Position numbers and translations under genes: made by a program. 64,000 nt of DNA from Lepidonotus clava. Its lineage: Eukaryota > Annelida > Polychaeta > Phyllodocida > Polynoidae. The DNA lies in NCBI GenBank assembly GCA_936440205.1, contig OW387142.1, positions 16,644,736-16,708,735 of the forward strand, read 5' to 3'. Positions 22,253 through 34,479 of this stretch are shown here, in pieces; position 1 is the stretch's first letter; the number at the start of each line of letters is the position of its first letter. The notes under the pieces are model-generated. The model ran no database searches and was not told where the DNA came from. It saw nothing but the letters and a program-made list of their open reading frames with translations.

Positions 22253-24480
22253 CAAAGATCAAGGTGAACCGAATTCTATTACAAAATAGGTAACTCGACG
22301 GTTTATATATTTTGCTCTGCGAAGAAATAAGAAAAATGTAACTTAAATACCGGGGTAGTCGGTGCATCGTTTAAAACCCAAAAGTCCGATTTTGTTATCA
22401 AAGAAAAATAAATTATGCACGATCTTAAAAAGGCACTGCACATCAAGAACAAATTGACAAGTCCTTGTAGAGTTTGCTCACCGGGAAAAACTACTGAACT
22501 TGTATGGATAATGCGTATACAACAGGATAATGATAAACTAAATGTTAGTGACATTGACACATTTAATACCCACGATATTTCTTCCTTTCAGAAAATAGCA
22601 TAGTTAAATTAGTGTGCTCTACATACACCAGATGGCAGCAGTAGTATTGCACCTTACTCTGCAACGGACCATTTGAATTAGAATTCATTGATAATTTACT
22701 TGAGCTGAATGTCTGGAAGTCCTAACCTGCACATATCTTCCATCAACTTGGCATCAATGGTTCTGATTCGTTTTCGCTTTATCCTTATAAACCATTTTGG
22801 TAACAGCTCCAGGGCATGAACATTGGAAAACTGTTTCACTCATCAATAACCTAATGCAAAATGTAGTAAAGAATTAACCCATTTCTCGCCAATAAATAGG
22901 AGTTGCATTCTAAAAATGTAATTTACCAGTGAAACGATGGTACATAGTCTAACAAGAAATGTATTACATTCATGATTGATTCAATGACGTCATCATCTCT
23001 TAATAGGAAGTTCAGGAGGAGCAGTCATTTCCGAATACATTTTACTGGAGACATTCCAACATTAATTTGTTTCTGCCTAGGATGTATAAATACACCAAGT
23101 GTACCGAAACATCTCAATTCATTATTAACCTGCGTTCATAGGATCCTACTAGAACAGATACCATTGCTACCTATATATTGGATCAAGCATATTATTTGGC
23201 ATTAATACATGCATCATCTTTAGGATTGTCAAAACACTCTTTCCATACAATAACTTAACAAGTCTCCTCCCTCTCAGCAGTTGCATCGATCTCTTAACAT
23301 TATAAAATTTCTAAAATTTCGCAGGTGAAAAATATTCTCTTTCGCTCACAAATGACTCATGACATGTTTAGTAAATGCATATTATTATGTTGGGCCAAAT
23401 CTGGAATGCTAGCGGCAATGTTTTGAGACTGGTCCTTTGGATCTCTGTCATTAGTTTTCCTTCTAATAGACACATGTACATTAACTTTAAATTTTCACAT
23501 ATTTACATTTTAACTACGATAGTTCAGACTAAAATATACAATATACACAGGGTAGAACAGTTCAAGGATAGAGTAACATAACATATTAAAGCCTACAGGC
23601 ATATGTTCTGTGGATAGATCATACAAGAACAGGGTACAATTGTCTATGGCGTAGGACAATTAAACATGACAAGGGAAGTCTTAATTCTTATCGGAGTGTA
23701 TTTTTCTGAAACATCAACAATTCATCTTCCGTCAGAGAAAGACACTTGTATTAACAACGACCTTGATAGTCTGGCCTAGAAGCCTAACGAACTAAGAAGG
23801 AGGAAAAAAGTCTTCCCTAAAACATTTGAGAACAAGATCTCAAACTGATTAATTTTCATAGCATGTATCCAATAACTGGAGGGGTAGAAATTAAGTACAG
23901 CAGAGAAGAAATGTAATGTGATTTCAGCCCTAACCATAGATATCGACATTACAGGTGGCTTGTAGATGTCTAGAATGTATCAGAAAACGTAAGGTTTGCC
24001 CTACTTCTGATCAACAGCAGGATAGTTAGAGGAAGTGAAAATAATTAGGCAATTAAGTTTCGAAACCTTTTAAACAACGTAACATTTGTCCAACTTTATA
24101 TTAACAGAACAAATTTATGAGAAAAAAGTGTCATTATTACATTCATATTTGTGCCGGGTATTTATGCCATTTAGAACAAGATTTAAAATCATGTACATTC
24201 AATATATTGAACTGTACTGACTCAACATTTTTTCTTGTATAACACCCAACGTAACATCTTGAAAATGTTCAGATAGTTCAGATGAAGCTAATAATGTACT
24301 AAATGGAGAAGAAAAAAAGATTTTCCATGAAGAGAAAATATACAGACTAAGTTAAGCTTCGATCGCCTCAACATAATTCTGATCTACTATAAGAGACCAA
24401 ATGACGTTAGTAGTTTCTACTGTAGCGCAGTTACTGTGGTTAAGTGACCAGCACAGGCTGAAGGCTCCTCTATAGGAGAG
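22253..24480. other. Non-coding region, probably SAP30-like copy A 3' UTR
   Basis: Mostly unique AT-rich sequence directly downstream of the SAP30-like A stop. The nearest convincing minus-strand poly(A) signal beyond it is AATAAA (+ strand TTTATT 21364-21369). That would make a roughly 3-kb 3' UTR that includes the TTAA MITE. No other gene is supported here. Confidence 0.3.
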
Positions 24481-27400
24481 TTAACTGGAGAGAGATTCTA
24501 GGTGCTTGTGGTCGAAGCGACTCTTGTAGTTCTTGGCCATGTAGATGAAGAAGGTCAGCGCCTCTTTCTCTACAACCGGGATGGTCTTGAAGTGACGGGC
24601 CACGGTCTGAAGAAACAAAAGATGTACATGTATCATTAGAGTAAGCGACGGCCTGGGTAGTTAAAGGCTTGAAAATCCATGATAAACACTTTTCTATGTA
24701 GTAAACCGAGAAAGCAAAACCTGAAAACTAACACTATAGACCTACAAGATGGAAAGACTTGTACAGTCCAGCGTTTGATTTCTAAATGATTTCGAAAAGG
24801 CTCGCCGAACTACAAAAATGTTTGTATGAAGAATACGATGAATGCAAAACTTGGCAAATACCGGTATACAAGTAAGATTGAATGACCTGTACAGGTCAAG
24901 TTGTTTTAAACTCATGCTCACACATAGTAATATCCTGTTGTGTTGTTGTTTGAAAAATACTCACCAAGCATTATTACTAAGTATTGCTTTCTATCGAGTA
25001 CATCTTAAGTTCAATTTACAAATGCATCTGCCATGTACCATAAAATTTGTTTTTAAACTGAATAAATGTCCATACCACTGACTCATTTTAGTAAGGTAAT
25101 TTTACAAACGTTGCTCGCGAATTTGATCTAAAATTAACTCATGTTATTTGATCAAATAGCTTAAATTGATATTCTTTCAACTCACATCAGCAAGCTGTGC
25201 CTTGTTCAACCCTGGCCTAGTCTGGAGCTTGTAGTGGCGTTTATAACGTCTCAGGGTGTTTACTGGCATCTGAAAGAAGTTGATTTCTGGACGAAGCCCA
25301 CCGCTGTCCAGCGCTGAACCGTTCCTTTCACTGTCCTTCCGCTTCCGCTTTGTGCGGAGGTTCTGGATCATACTCTTGTGATGGTTGCAAATGTAGATGT
25401 GGTTGGCCTGGAATCATGAGACAAATAATGTTGAAGTTTGGTATCTTTCTAGGGCCCTCAATGTAATTCAAAAGTAATGAAATGCTTGTTATATTCAAAC
25501 ATATTACCAAGCACCTAAACTGGCTTTATATCTTTCTATGTATTAGAGATTAGAACTGTATATACAGTGGTTTCACAACAAGTTTCGGTCACGGTTCATT
25601 TTGACTATGGTAAAAATGGCATGGGTGGTACCACTTGCTTCTCCAAAAATACACTGGGAATGTTCAGTCCCTGGTCACAGTTGACTGGCTGGGTTCCAAC
25701 TGGCCACCAGGGAAATGATGCCATAGAAAAGCTTTCCAGTCTCGATATACATACAAGGTCTCTGTTGAAATCCAATATGATGTAGACCGGAGGTGCTGGG
25801 AGAGGACCCCAGCATTTCCCTTCGCAGTTTTGACACCGTAGTACGCAAATAGCTGGGAATTCCCCCTAAACTCTCACTCTCCCGTTCTGTGTAAGACCAA
25901 AAAAAAAGTTGTTGTGTTCAGGTTTCATTGGCCCCCAAAAATAGGGTAGGTAGGTCGATACTTTTCTTTTCAAATTTTCTGATTTTTTTTAAACATCATT
26001 AATTTTACAGAGTCCCAGTATTGACATATGATTTGGCCAAAAATAAAAAAAATGTTGTGTTCAGGTAACCCTACCTACCCTAATTTTTTGGCCCTACCCT
26101 AACTTCTTTTTTTTTCTTTTAGGAAATTTGTAATTATTTTTTTTCAAAATCCAAAAGAATTGACCTAAAAATGCATGGAAAACCATAAAACAACATTCAG
26201 ATGCTCAGGTCATGTATTTCATATGCTAAAAATGTTTTTAGGGGATATTTGGAATACTTTTTTTTATTTTCAACACTGGTCGGCTCTCTTTGGTAAGTTA
26301 AAAAAAAACAAAAAAACATTTCGACCTATCTACTCTATTTTTTTTCTACCTATGTTACCTGAACACAACTTTTTTTTAAAACATTAATCATTTCCTTCGT
26401 TTACCTTCCACAAGGCTTGTTATCATCTAGTATGAGTTTCCTGACATGAATTATGATGCATGTCATTTCTGTCTAAAATGTAATTTTTATATAATTTTAA
26501 TTTGGCTTAGTCTAACCCTTTTGGCCGCCCGTTGGTAGTTTCCCCAATACAGCCGTAGCTGCCCGGAAAAACTGAAATTTTCCCATAATTTTTCCAAATA
26601 ATTCCAAAGATCACAGTTTCATGAATATTCAACATACAAAGGTGGGTAATATGTCCTTTGAAAGCTGGTTAAATTCCCTTTTCCAATGCTACAAACCCCA
26701 TCGCTATAACGTTAATTGAAAGGGATGGGGCTTTGAATATCATCAATTAAAAGACATTTAGGGAATTCCTGAGGGAAATAAATGGAAATCCTGGGGAAAT
26801 CAAGCAATTCATAAATGCAATATGTGGGGTCTAAAGGGTTAACAGCAGCACTGGTGTCGAGGCCCCGACTTCGCAATGTCTCAGTTGGACATTTTCCTCC
26901 CCGCCTTTTGGCACTTCTGCCAACAGGGGCAACACCCCCTCAGCCCCTGCCAGGGTCCGCGGCGGGCAAGGGCTCTGCACGACGGCATGGCTTTACCCGG
27001 GGGCTTTACTCGGCTAAGCTTGTGTGGCTTCTCATTTTCTGGTCACTCAGGTATGTGAGGAAAATCAAAACACTGTGAACTGTTGAGACTAACACTAGGC
27101 CTATCTTCCCGTTGGTCGCAGCATGTACTGTTTTTGACAAGGCAGAGCTTACACACGTCAGGGTTGTTGTCGAGTATTCCGCGTGTGACTGACAGTCGAG
27201 CGGCAGTCATGGCCGACGGCCGACTGGCACGTCAGAAACCCGCCTTCTCTTCACCGTCCATTCTACGCTCTGACACGACTGTAATACCACGAAAAGCACC
27301 AACATTTCGCTTATACTAGCTTTTGTGAACCTTTGAAAACTAAATGTGAACACAAACTATCAATACATACACTGTGGTCGACGGTAAACTTGAGTTTACG

Positions 27401-27613
27401 TTGCTGGACCGTCTTCTGGATGCGGTTGCTGTAGCTGGCGTTGCCCGCCAGACGGTTGCAACGAGCCCCTTCTTCTACAAGACAGCAAACGTGGGTTTTC
27501 GTCTCGGGTGGCGAGCCCGAGTCCGAATTAATTGGATGAGAGTTACTGTAAAAATCATGGTCTGTGGCCCCTTTTGTTGCAGAACGGGGAGACACGGGAC
27601 GAGTCGTCAACAT
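24481..27613 (-). CDS. SAP30L: SAP30/SAP30L-like protein, copy A (Sin3 corepressor subunit)
   Basis: Subunit of the Sin3-HDAC complex that bridges Sin3 and binds DNA/phosphoinositides in the nucleus. The exons in transcript order are 27613-27371, 25407-25186 and 24606-24481; splice sites are GT-AG and all phases 0, giving 196 residues. A C-C-C-H zinc module is visible at C43, C52, C88 and H91, with the family spacing. It is followed by a basic nuclear signal (KRKRKD) and the Sin3-binding domain ([20 protein letters not shown], then [20 protein letters not shown]). The region before the zinc module is longer than in copy B. A further in-frame ATG exists upstream (27664-27662), so the start is uncertain. 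The residues after the second intron boundary (ANH where copy B and vertebrates have VRH) suggest this copy is the more derived. Intron 1 contains the MITE at 25899-26377. Confidence 0.88.
25899..26377. mobile_element. MITE-like inverted repeat (GTTCAGGTAACC family), possibly nested
   Basis: The left end AAAAAAAAGTTGTTGTGTTCAGG and right end CCTGAACACAACTTTTTTTT form an inverted pair. A further internal copy begins with AAATGTTGTGTTCAGGTAACC (about 26047). Related stretches (GTTCAGGTAGATC…CGACCTACCCTAAT) occur at 9004-9040 and, more diverged, at 19765-19790. It lies within intron 1 of the SAP30-like A gene. Confidence 0.55.
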
Positions 27614-28399
27614 GTTGAGTGCGTCCTCCCTCCCAAAATATCGCTCACCGAAACAAGCGTGCATTTGACAAATAGGTGTCACGAACCTAAATTATTTAGA
27701 GCAGTTGTGTAAAATTGAAAGAAGCACTGAATACCTAAAAAGTGACATTTTGTCTTCAATGTGTGCTCCCCTAATTTTGTTTATACACATATTTATGAGA
27801 TTTAATTGGGTTCTTTGCATTTTAAGATGTATAATTTACGTAAATTTATGATTTATTGTTGTGACCCCTACGTTCATGTGAAACTGCCAGCGTGAATTTC
27901 CCGCTCCAAAATATGAGCAGCAACCTCACCCAAAATCGATTGTTAGCCTTCTGTAATATCTATTTTCAGTCACTACAAACGATTTTAATGTGTTCTAAAA
28001 GCAAGCTTTTACAGATCATTTAATTTGCTTTACAGATGAGGTCAACTAGGCTAGACCTATATCATACCCATTCTAAGCTGAGCCTGTAAAACTAAAACTG
28101 CATCTTTGAGAGGCTCTGGCTCTACCCTATTTTGCCTTTAAACATCGACAGATCATTAGTTTTAAATCACAATCAAGAGACGGTCAAGAATATGGGTTAT
28201 CAGGGGTCATAACGGCCTTCGGCAAAAATATAGGAATTTTTTAGCAAAAATATAGGAAAATATAGGAGTTTTTAGGGAAAAATTATAGGAAAATACAGGA
28301 ATTTTCGACAGATCTTTTTCAAAGTTATTCTTTGATTATATTAGATACATCCATTTCATAGGCATTTGGTTAGTTTACTGACTAAATTTCTAAATTACT

Positions 28400-29665
28400 G
28401 TGGGGTCTGGGGGCAACCCCAGGAAAATTTTGAAAAATTAACCCCTCAAATATGGAATCTGGGACCCTATGAGTGAACTCAGATATCTACAATCTGATTA
28501 AGAATGGCACCCATTTATGGAATCTTGGGCACTCTTGGCCAAGTGGGACACCGATTCCTTGAACTTGAGATTTTTATCCACTCTTGAGAATATCTATTCA
28601 ATGGAGGGTCTGGGGGTCACCCCAAGAAAATTTTGAAAAATTAACCCCTCAAATATGGAATCTGGGACCCTATGAGTGAACTCAGATATCTACAATCTGA
28701 TTAAAAATAGCACCCATTTATGGAATCTTGGGCACTCTTGGCCAAGTAGGACACCGATTCCTTGAAGTTGAGATTTTTATCCACTCTTGAGAATATCTAT
28801 TCAATGGAGGGTCTGGGGGTCACCCCCAAGAAAATTTTGAAAAATTAACCCCTCAAATATGGAATCTGGGACCCTATGAGTGAACTCAGATATCTACAAT
28901 CTGATTAAAAATAGCACCCATTTATGGAATCTTGGGCACTCTTGGCCAAGTAGGACACCGATTCCTTGAAGTTGAGATTTTTTATCCACTCTTGAGAATA
29001 TCTATTCAATGGAGGGTCTGGGGGTCACCCCCAAGAAAATTTTGAAAAATTAACCCCTCAAATATGGAATCTGGGACCCTATGAGTGAACTCAGATATCT
29101 ACAATCTGATTAAAAATAGCACCCATTTATGGAATCTTGGGCACTCTTGGCCAAGTAGGACACCGATTCCTTGAAGTTGAGATTTTTATCCACTGTTGAG
29201 AATATCTATTCAATGGTGGGTCTGGGGGGCTACCCCCAGAAAATTTTTGAAAAATTGACCCCTCAAATATGAAATCTGGGACCCTCTGAGTGAATTCAGA
29301 TATCTATAATCTGAGAAGAATAACACCCATTTTATGGAATCTTTGGCACTCTTAACCAACTATGATATTCCTGAATGTTGAGATTTATTTCTACCTTTTG
29401 AGAATATCTATTCACTGGGGTGTGTGAAAAATTAACCCCTCAAATACGAAATCTGGCACTCTCTGAGTGAATTCAGATATCTATAATCTGAGAAGAATAA
29501 CACCCATTTTATGGAATCTTGGGCACTCTTAACCAACTATGATATTGATTCCTGAACGTGGAGATTTAATTCTACCTTTTGAGGATATTTATTCAGCAGG
29601 GGGTCTGGGGGGCCAACTGCAGAAAATTTTTGAAAAATTAACCCCTCAAATATGAAATCTGAGAC
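28400..29665. repeat. Tandem array, about 205-bp unit, seven copies
   Basis: ACCCCTCAAATATGGAATCT or a close variant recurs at 28441, 28644, 28848, 29053, 29258, 29435 and 29641. The spacings are 203, 204, 205, 205, 177 and 206. The central copies are nearly identical and the outer right copies diverged, as expected from unequal exchange. The array lies within the TIR element. Confidence 0.95.
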
Positions 29666-29674
29666 ATCCTCACC

Positions 29675-29895
29675 AGTCGGCGCTCACCTTCCCTTCCTGC
29701 CCTGAGGGTCCCTTGACCCTGACCTGGCGACCCTTACCCTCCCCTCAAGCTCATGCCCTGATGATCCCCTGACCCTGACCTGATGGCCCTTACTCTCCCC
29801 TCATGCCCTGAGGATCCCTTGAGCCTGACCTGACGGCCCTTACTCTCCCCTTATGCCCTGAGGATCCCGACCCTGACCTTTAGGCCCATACACCT
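29675..29895. repeat. GC-rich minisatellite (CCCTGACCTGA… unit)
   Basis: Three to four degenerate copies of a unit with CATGCCCTGAGGATCCC and CCTGACCTGACGGCCCTTAC. It adjoins the 205-bp array inside the same transposon. Confidence 0.75.
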
Positions 29896-30331
29896 GTATT
29901 CCACTAGAAAGAAAAACGAATAAAACTAAAGATCAGGAGGGGCCAAACAGTGTGAGTGTGTCAATTTCATTTTTACACCTCCCAGTGTTTGTCATGTGCT
30001 AAACATTGTTACTGACTGCCAAAGGGCCAGAAGGGGAAGCAGATTGCTGGGAGGGGAGGCGCAAGGCTGGGATGGGGGAAGGGATGGGATTTCTCCCTCT
30101 TTTTTTCTTTTCTCCCCTCTTTCTCTTTCTTTCTCATGAGATTTTGTGATATCATTCTGATTGACTTCTCAAAATATTGCAATTATATGCGGAACATCGG
30201 ACTTTTCAGAGAAAAATATAGGAAATATAGGAATTTTTTGCAAAATATAGGAAAATATAGGAGTGCCAAAAAAATATAGGAAAATATAGGAAATATAGGA
30301 AAATATAGGAACGTTATGACCCCTGGGTTAT

Positions 30332-31686
30332 TGATAATTTATTCTCTCAGATTCTCACTTATAAAATATTTAGAACATTGCACAACCTCCTAATATGATT
30401 TATTGTTCATACATTTATAAGAATCTTGGCATCGAACACTCCTTGCACATCCATCGTATTTCACATAAGAGACTTGATAATAAATCATTAATGTTTAACT
30501 GAAAATCTATAGAAACACGAAATAATTGAAATAAATCTAATAAAAATTGCTTTCAGGCTGTGAGGGGGGGGGGGGGGGGGGTAAACATTACACAATAAGG
30601 TATGTAAAATCGTCATGCATCCTATGCTGATAATACTGGTGTTTATCTAAAGACAATATTGCACAGGTAGATACACGTATTGCAATGAAAAGTCGGGTTT
30701 TATTATCAAACAGTAAACTGCCTATATTGGTCAGTCTATAATTATATGGTCTAAGTTATAGATCTTTTCCCAACGAGTGAGTATATTTAGTTGACTATTC
30801 TAGGTTTATAAATAGGCATTTATTGAATTATCTAAAGGAGTCCCTCTCGGGACATACTTGGCCAGTAACACCGATCTTGGACAGATTTTCTGACCTGACT
30901 CGGCAACATCCTGTCATTTAAACTTATACAAATTCTCGATAAATACATGTACATCCATTTTAGAGGTTGAAATCAAGTAACTCGACATTCAGATCTGTAC
31001 ACCTTACACGAAAAAAAACAAAAAAAACCTTTTACATCGCTGTGTATTTTACTGTGGCCCAATCCGCAAAGGAAAATATATTACTTCTAAGAATATAAAG
31101 ATGGTTCCTTTGCTCGGACGGAGATTCCGCAAAAAAAAGTAAATATATCATATCAAGCCCACAAGTAAAAGCAGTTTCAATGAAAGAAACCAATTTTATC
31201 GTTCCTTTTGCTGCTTCAATTCATCTAGCACATCTTGTTATGGCATCTTAAGAATCAGTCGTTCCAGTAATTTGTTGTTGTTGTAAAGTACATATATAAA
31301 TGGTATACTAAAATTATAGATGTTTTTATGACAATTAAATGTTAACAGATCTAAAGAGAAAGAAAATATAGTTTGCAATACAAAATGCAAAGCCGTGGGT
31401 AGGGACAAGTCGATGGGACACTTTTTCGAAGCTGCTTATAAAACAAATTAACGTATGACGTTCAGAACCCTACCTACGGCCCTGCAATCTACATTTTATA
31501 AGGGCTACACAGACAGCGATAGCATTACGTGTCCTTTCATAAACATGGATCCAGATAATGGAATGAGAATTATTCACATATGCAAACTCATCTCTTCAAT
31601 CATTTTGTGACAAGCAGAGTACATGACGGTTCCTCGTATTCACGGCGATGAATTCAAACATGTCAAAACTAATGGTCCTGAGTCAA
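30332..31686 (-). other. Non-coding region, probably SAP30-like copy B 3' UTR
   Basis: Contains a run of about 18 G at 30567-30584 and several minus-strand AATAAA candidates (for example + strand TTTATT at about 30338). No gene is recognised. Confidence 0.3.
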
Positions 31687-33397
31687 CTAGCTTCCAAGGC
31701 CATCTAATTTGTTATCAAATCGGTTTTTGTAGTTCTTGGCCATGTAGATAAAGAAAGTCAATGCTTCTTTCTCGACTACGGGTATAGTCCTGAAGTGCCT
31801 TGCAACGGTCTGAAAAAACACATTAAAAGACATGAAAGCATACATAACGTATATTTAATATTTACATGCTTTTTATATCGTGTGATACCATCTCGCATAA
31901 AATTCTTGTCTAAGATAACTTGACATATTTTTCATCAAATGCCCCAACATTTCGGTTGTTAGATTTGTCAAGCTAAAAATGAATACGGTGAATCTAATGT
32001 ATACTGTCATTTATGTTCATTACATCGATCATCTGTTAATTTAATTATATATCACTCACATTGGAAGACCATCAATGTATCGAAGAGATGTTGCAATAAA
32101 AAAATAAATTAAAAATATCCCACTCAGCTAGTGTCCAGAGGATTTAAACATTTAATTTTCAATTAAAGAAATACATGAAAAAGAAGCATTTAGAAAAGTA
32201 TGTTGAAGGAACTTACATCAGCTAATTGTGCTTTATTCAGGCCTGGCCTGGTTTGCAGTTTGTAATGCCGCTTGTACCGACGCAACGTGTTGACTGGCAT
32301 CTGGAAGAAGTCTATATCGGGGCCCTCAAAGTCAAACTCTACGCCATCGCCCTCACCCTCACTGTCCTTTCGTTTCCGTTTTGATCTCAAGTTTTGAATC
32401 ATCATTTTATGGTGATCACAGATATAAATGTGACGAACCTAAAAGAAAAGAGAGTATCTGTTGTACTTGTTATAGCATTTATTTTTTTGCCGTTGAAAAA
32501 CTGCTCAAACATAAGATATTGAAACGATATCGGTGAATGCAGTGGGATTTAACAAATCTTCAACTGAAGGGCTAGGCACCATCGGGAAAACAAAAGTAAG
32601 ATGTTGAAACAGTAGCTAGGATATTCCCTTGAGCACCTGATGCTGTATTCCTTCCCACATAAGGGTTACCGTTAAAGGGTTCGTTTACACGGTAATATTT
32701 TCTGAACAATTAAAATGTTTAAAATGCCAACAAAAAATTCTAGAAAACAGCCGCATGGAATTTTAAATATTGTTGAATAAACATCGATTCAACTAAGTCT
32801 TGCATGTTATCAATATGGCTAAATCCAATCTTACTTTTGCCTCGTTTTACAAACATAGTATAACATCAAGTGACGTTTGCGCCATTTAATTGAGCACCGG
32901 AAAAACGGTTGACCTATTATTGACTACAGACGTCAGAAGTACACAAACTGATACATGGCACGTAGGGGCCTACTCATAGGGAGAATGTGTTTTGGTGCAA
33001 ATACTGGACCCCCTGCTGTTTGACCAATCTACAACTGTGAACGCATAATTTTCGATTCAGTGAGTGGAAACTGAACTTATGATTATATATTGAAAATTGG
33101 ATATTTTTATACCACACCTCCCAAGAGTATTTTTGGACCAAAGTTTCATTGTAGAGGGTTATGTCGCAATGGTCGTTTTATCTGTCTTGTGTGACAACAA
33201 CATATTAGCCTGAAACTTACGCTATGGTCAATGTTCAGCTTCAGTCTTCGCTGTTGGACCGTTTTCTGTATACGCTTGCTGTAGCTGGCGTTTCCTGCAG
33301 ATCGTGTGCACCTTTGTCCGTCATCCACTAGACAGCAGACTTGGTCATGCCCTCCCGGCGTATCTTCTTCACTGTAACCGTTAGTTCCGTTACTCAT
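31687..33397 (-). CDS. SAP30L: SAP30/SAP30L-like protein, copy B (Sin3 corepressor subunit)
   Basis: A second complete SAP30-family gene, downstream of and parallel to HMGB's divergent partner position. The exons in transcript order are 33397-33221, 32438-32217 and 31809-31687; junctions are GT-AG and all phases 0, giving 173 residues (human SAP30L about 183). The zinc module residues are C21, C30, C66 and H69. SVRHIYIC spans the first junction as in vertebrate SAP30L. KRKRKD and the Sin3-interaction region follow. The middle exon is 222 bp in both copies and the introns sit at the same codons, proving descent from a single intron-containing gene. An acceptor (TTCAACAG) lies 2 bp before the ATG, so a 5' UTR exon must lie further right, likely in the 35.4-36.0 kb CpG region. 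Confidence 0.92.
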
Positions 33398-34096
33398 ACC
33401 TGTTGAATGAAATGTAAATAGTGAGGACTTGTTCTAAGAAGGTCTTTAGGAGAATAGACAGATCCTAGCACTATTTGAAGTTTTAGCATCATGGTGTGAA
33501 ATCCACGTATAAAACGTATACATTTTTCTAGTCCAAAAAAAGCAGGGAAGAAATGTTCTGCTTTTCTTTCCCTCTACCTCCCAAATACTGTCAGTGATCT
33601 TACACATTTTGTCCTAAATTTCTGATTCGTTGTATAGGGAGCCTGGGACTGTGGAGCCATAGGCTACTGCTCTTTCCAAATCCCCCATTCTAACGTCAGT
33701 GACGAATGTTGCTTCACACCTCACAAGCCTGTGTAGACAGAGGGAACATAAGGAAGACAAACTGGGGTTCCCACCTCTCTGTTGTGGTAGGTTACCCTTT
33801 CAGGCATTGTCCATCGTGATGACTAAACCCTTAAAACAAGTCATGCCTTATTACCTGTAATGCACTGTGCACACAATCTGTTTAGGGGTCCCGAACAGAG
33901 AAGGGGCAGGGGTAAATTTTATTTATCTATAACTTTCTTATCATTCGATCTCATCAAAATATTCCCAAGAGTATGGGGTTTATGACTAGCTGTGGAGGTA
34001 TAGTAGTAAAGTCATCTGTTTAGACTCAGTTGTGCTGGAACAGTGAAATATGAAGGTTCTGGGTTTTTGCTGGCTTATTCCTAAATAACAAGTCTT

Positions 34097-34310
34097 AAGC
34101 CCCATACCCACTAGGCGATTTTACCGGCAACTGGCGACGGGCAACAGCAGAATCACTGGTACAATCATTACCAATTTAGCTCACATGTTAGTTTGTAACA
34201 TGGAAATGTTAAAAACTAACATGTGAGCTAAATTGGTAATGATTGTACCAGTGATTCTGCTGTTGCCCGTCGCCAGTTGCCGGTAAAATCGCCTAGTGGG
34301 TATGGGGCTT
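34097..34310. mobile_element. Perfect palindromic element (98-bp arms, 18-bp loop)
   Basis: The left arm 34097-34194 and right arm 34213-34310 are exact reverse complements by my reading. They begin AAGCCCCATACCCACTAGGC and are separated by an 18-nt loop. No coding capacity. The form is that of a palindromic MITE (foldback). Target duplication is not clear (TT/TTA-like at best). Complete arm identity argues for recent insertion or for homogenisation by intrastrand conversion. Confidence 0.8.
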
Positions 34311-34479
34311 TAGTTGATCAAAGTCCAACCTGATCTCTTGTGGGTGGTGTTGCCTGTTGACAACCGACCATGAGAACCAAGGGGCCCCGCCCACTTTTAG
34401 TTATTGACCTGTGTTGTGGTCCGTTCCACTCTTTGTGTGAATAAAACATTACATCACTAGCTAGATTAGTTTATTACCA

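Larger units (their letters stand above)
28201..30325. mobile_element. 2.1-kb non-autonomous TIR transposon carrying internal tandem arrays
   Basis: The ends CAGGGGTCATAACG (28201-28214) and CGTTATGACCCCTG (30312-30325) are perfect 14-bp inverted repeats. GGTTAT is found directly outside each end (28195-28200 and 30326-30331), a 6-bp target duplication. Inside both ends lie runs of the motif AAAATATAGGA in the same orientation. Between them are a ~205-bp tandem array and a GC-rich minisatellite. No transposase frame is visible. The CAGGGG terminus recalls hAT elements, but a 6-bp duplication is short for hAT, so the superfamily is unresolved. It separates the two SAP30-like genes. Confidence 0.78.

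Noticed and set aside
27614-27664. Longer N-terminus for SAP30-like A from an upstream in-frame ATG
   Set aside because: Possible, but the added residues match nothing in the family and a donor-like site (TTCG|GTGAGC) lies within. I kept the shorter start and flagged the uncertainty.
28400-29665. CRISPR-like regular array
   Set aside because: Units are about 205 bp with no repeat-spacer alternation, and the locus is in an animal genome inside a TIR element. It is a tandem repeat.
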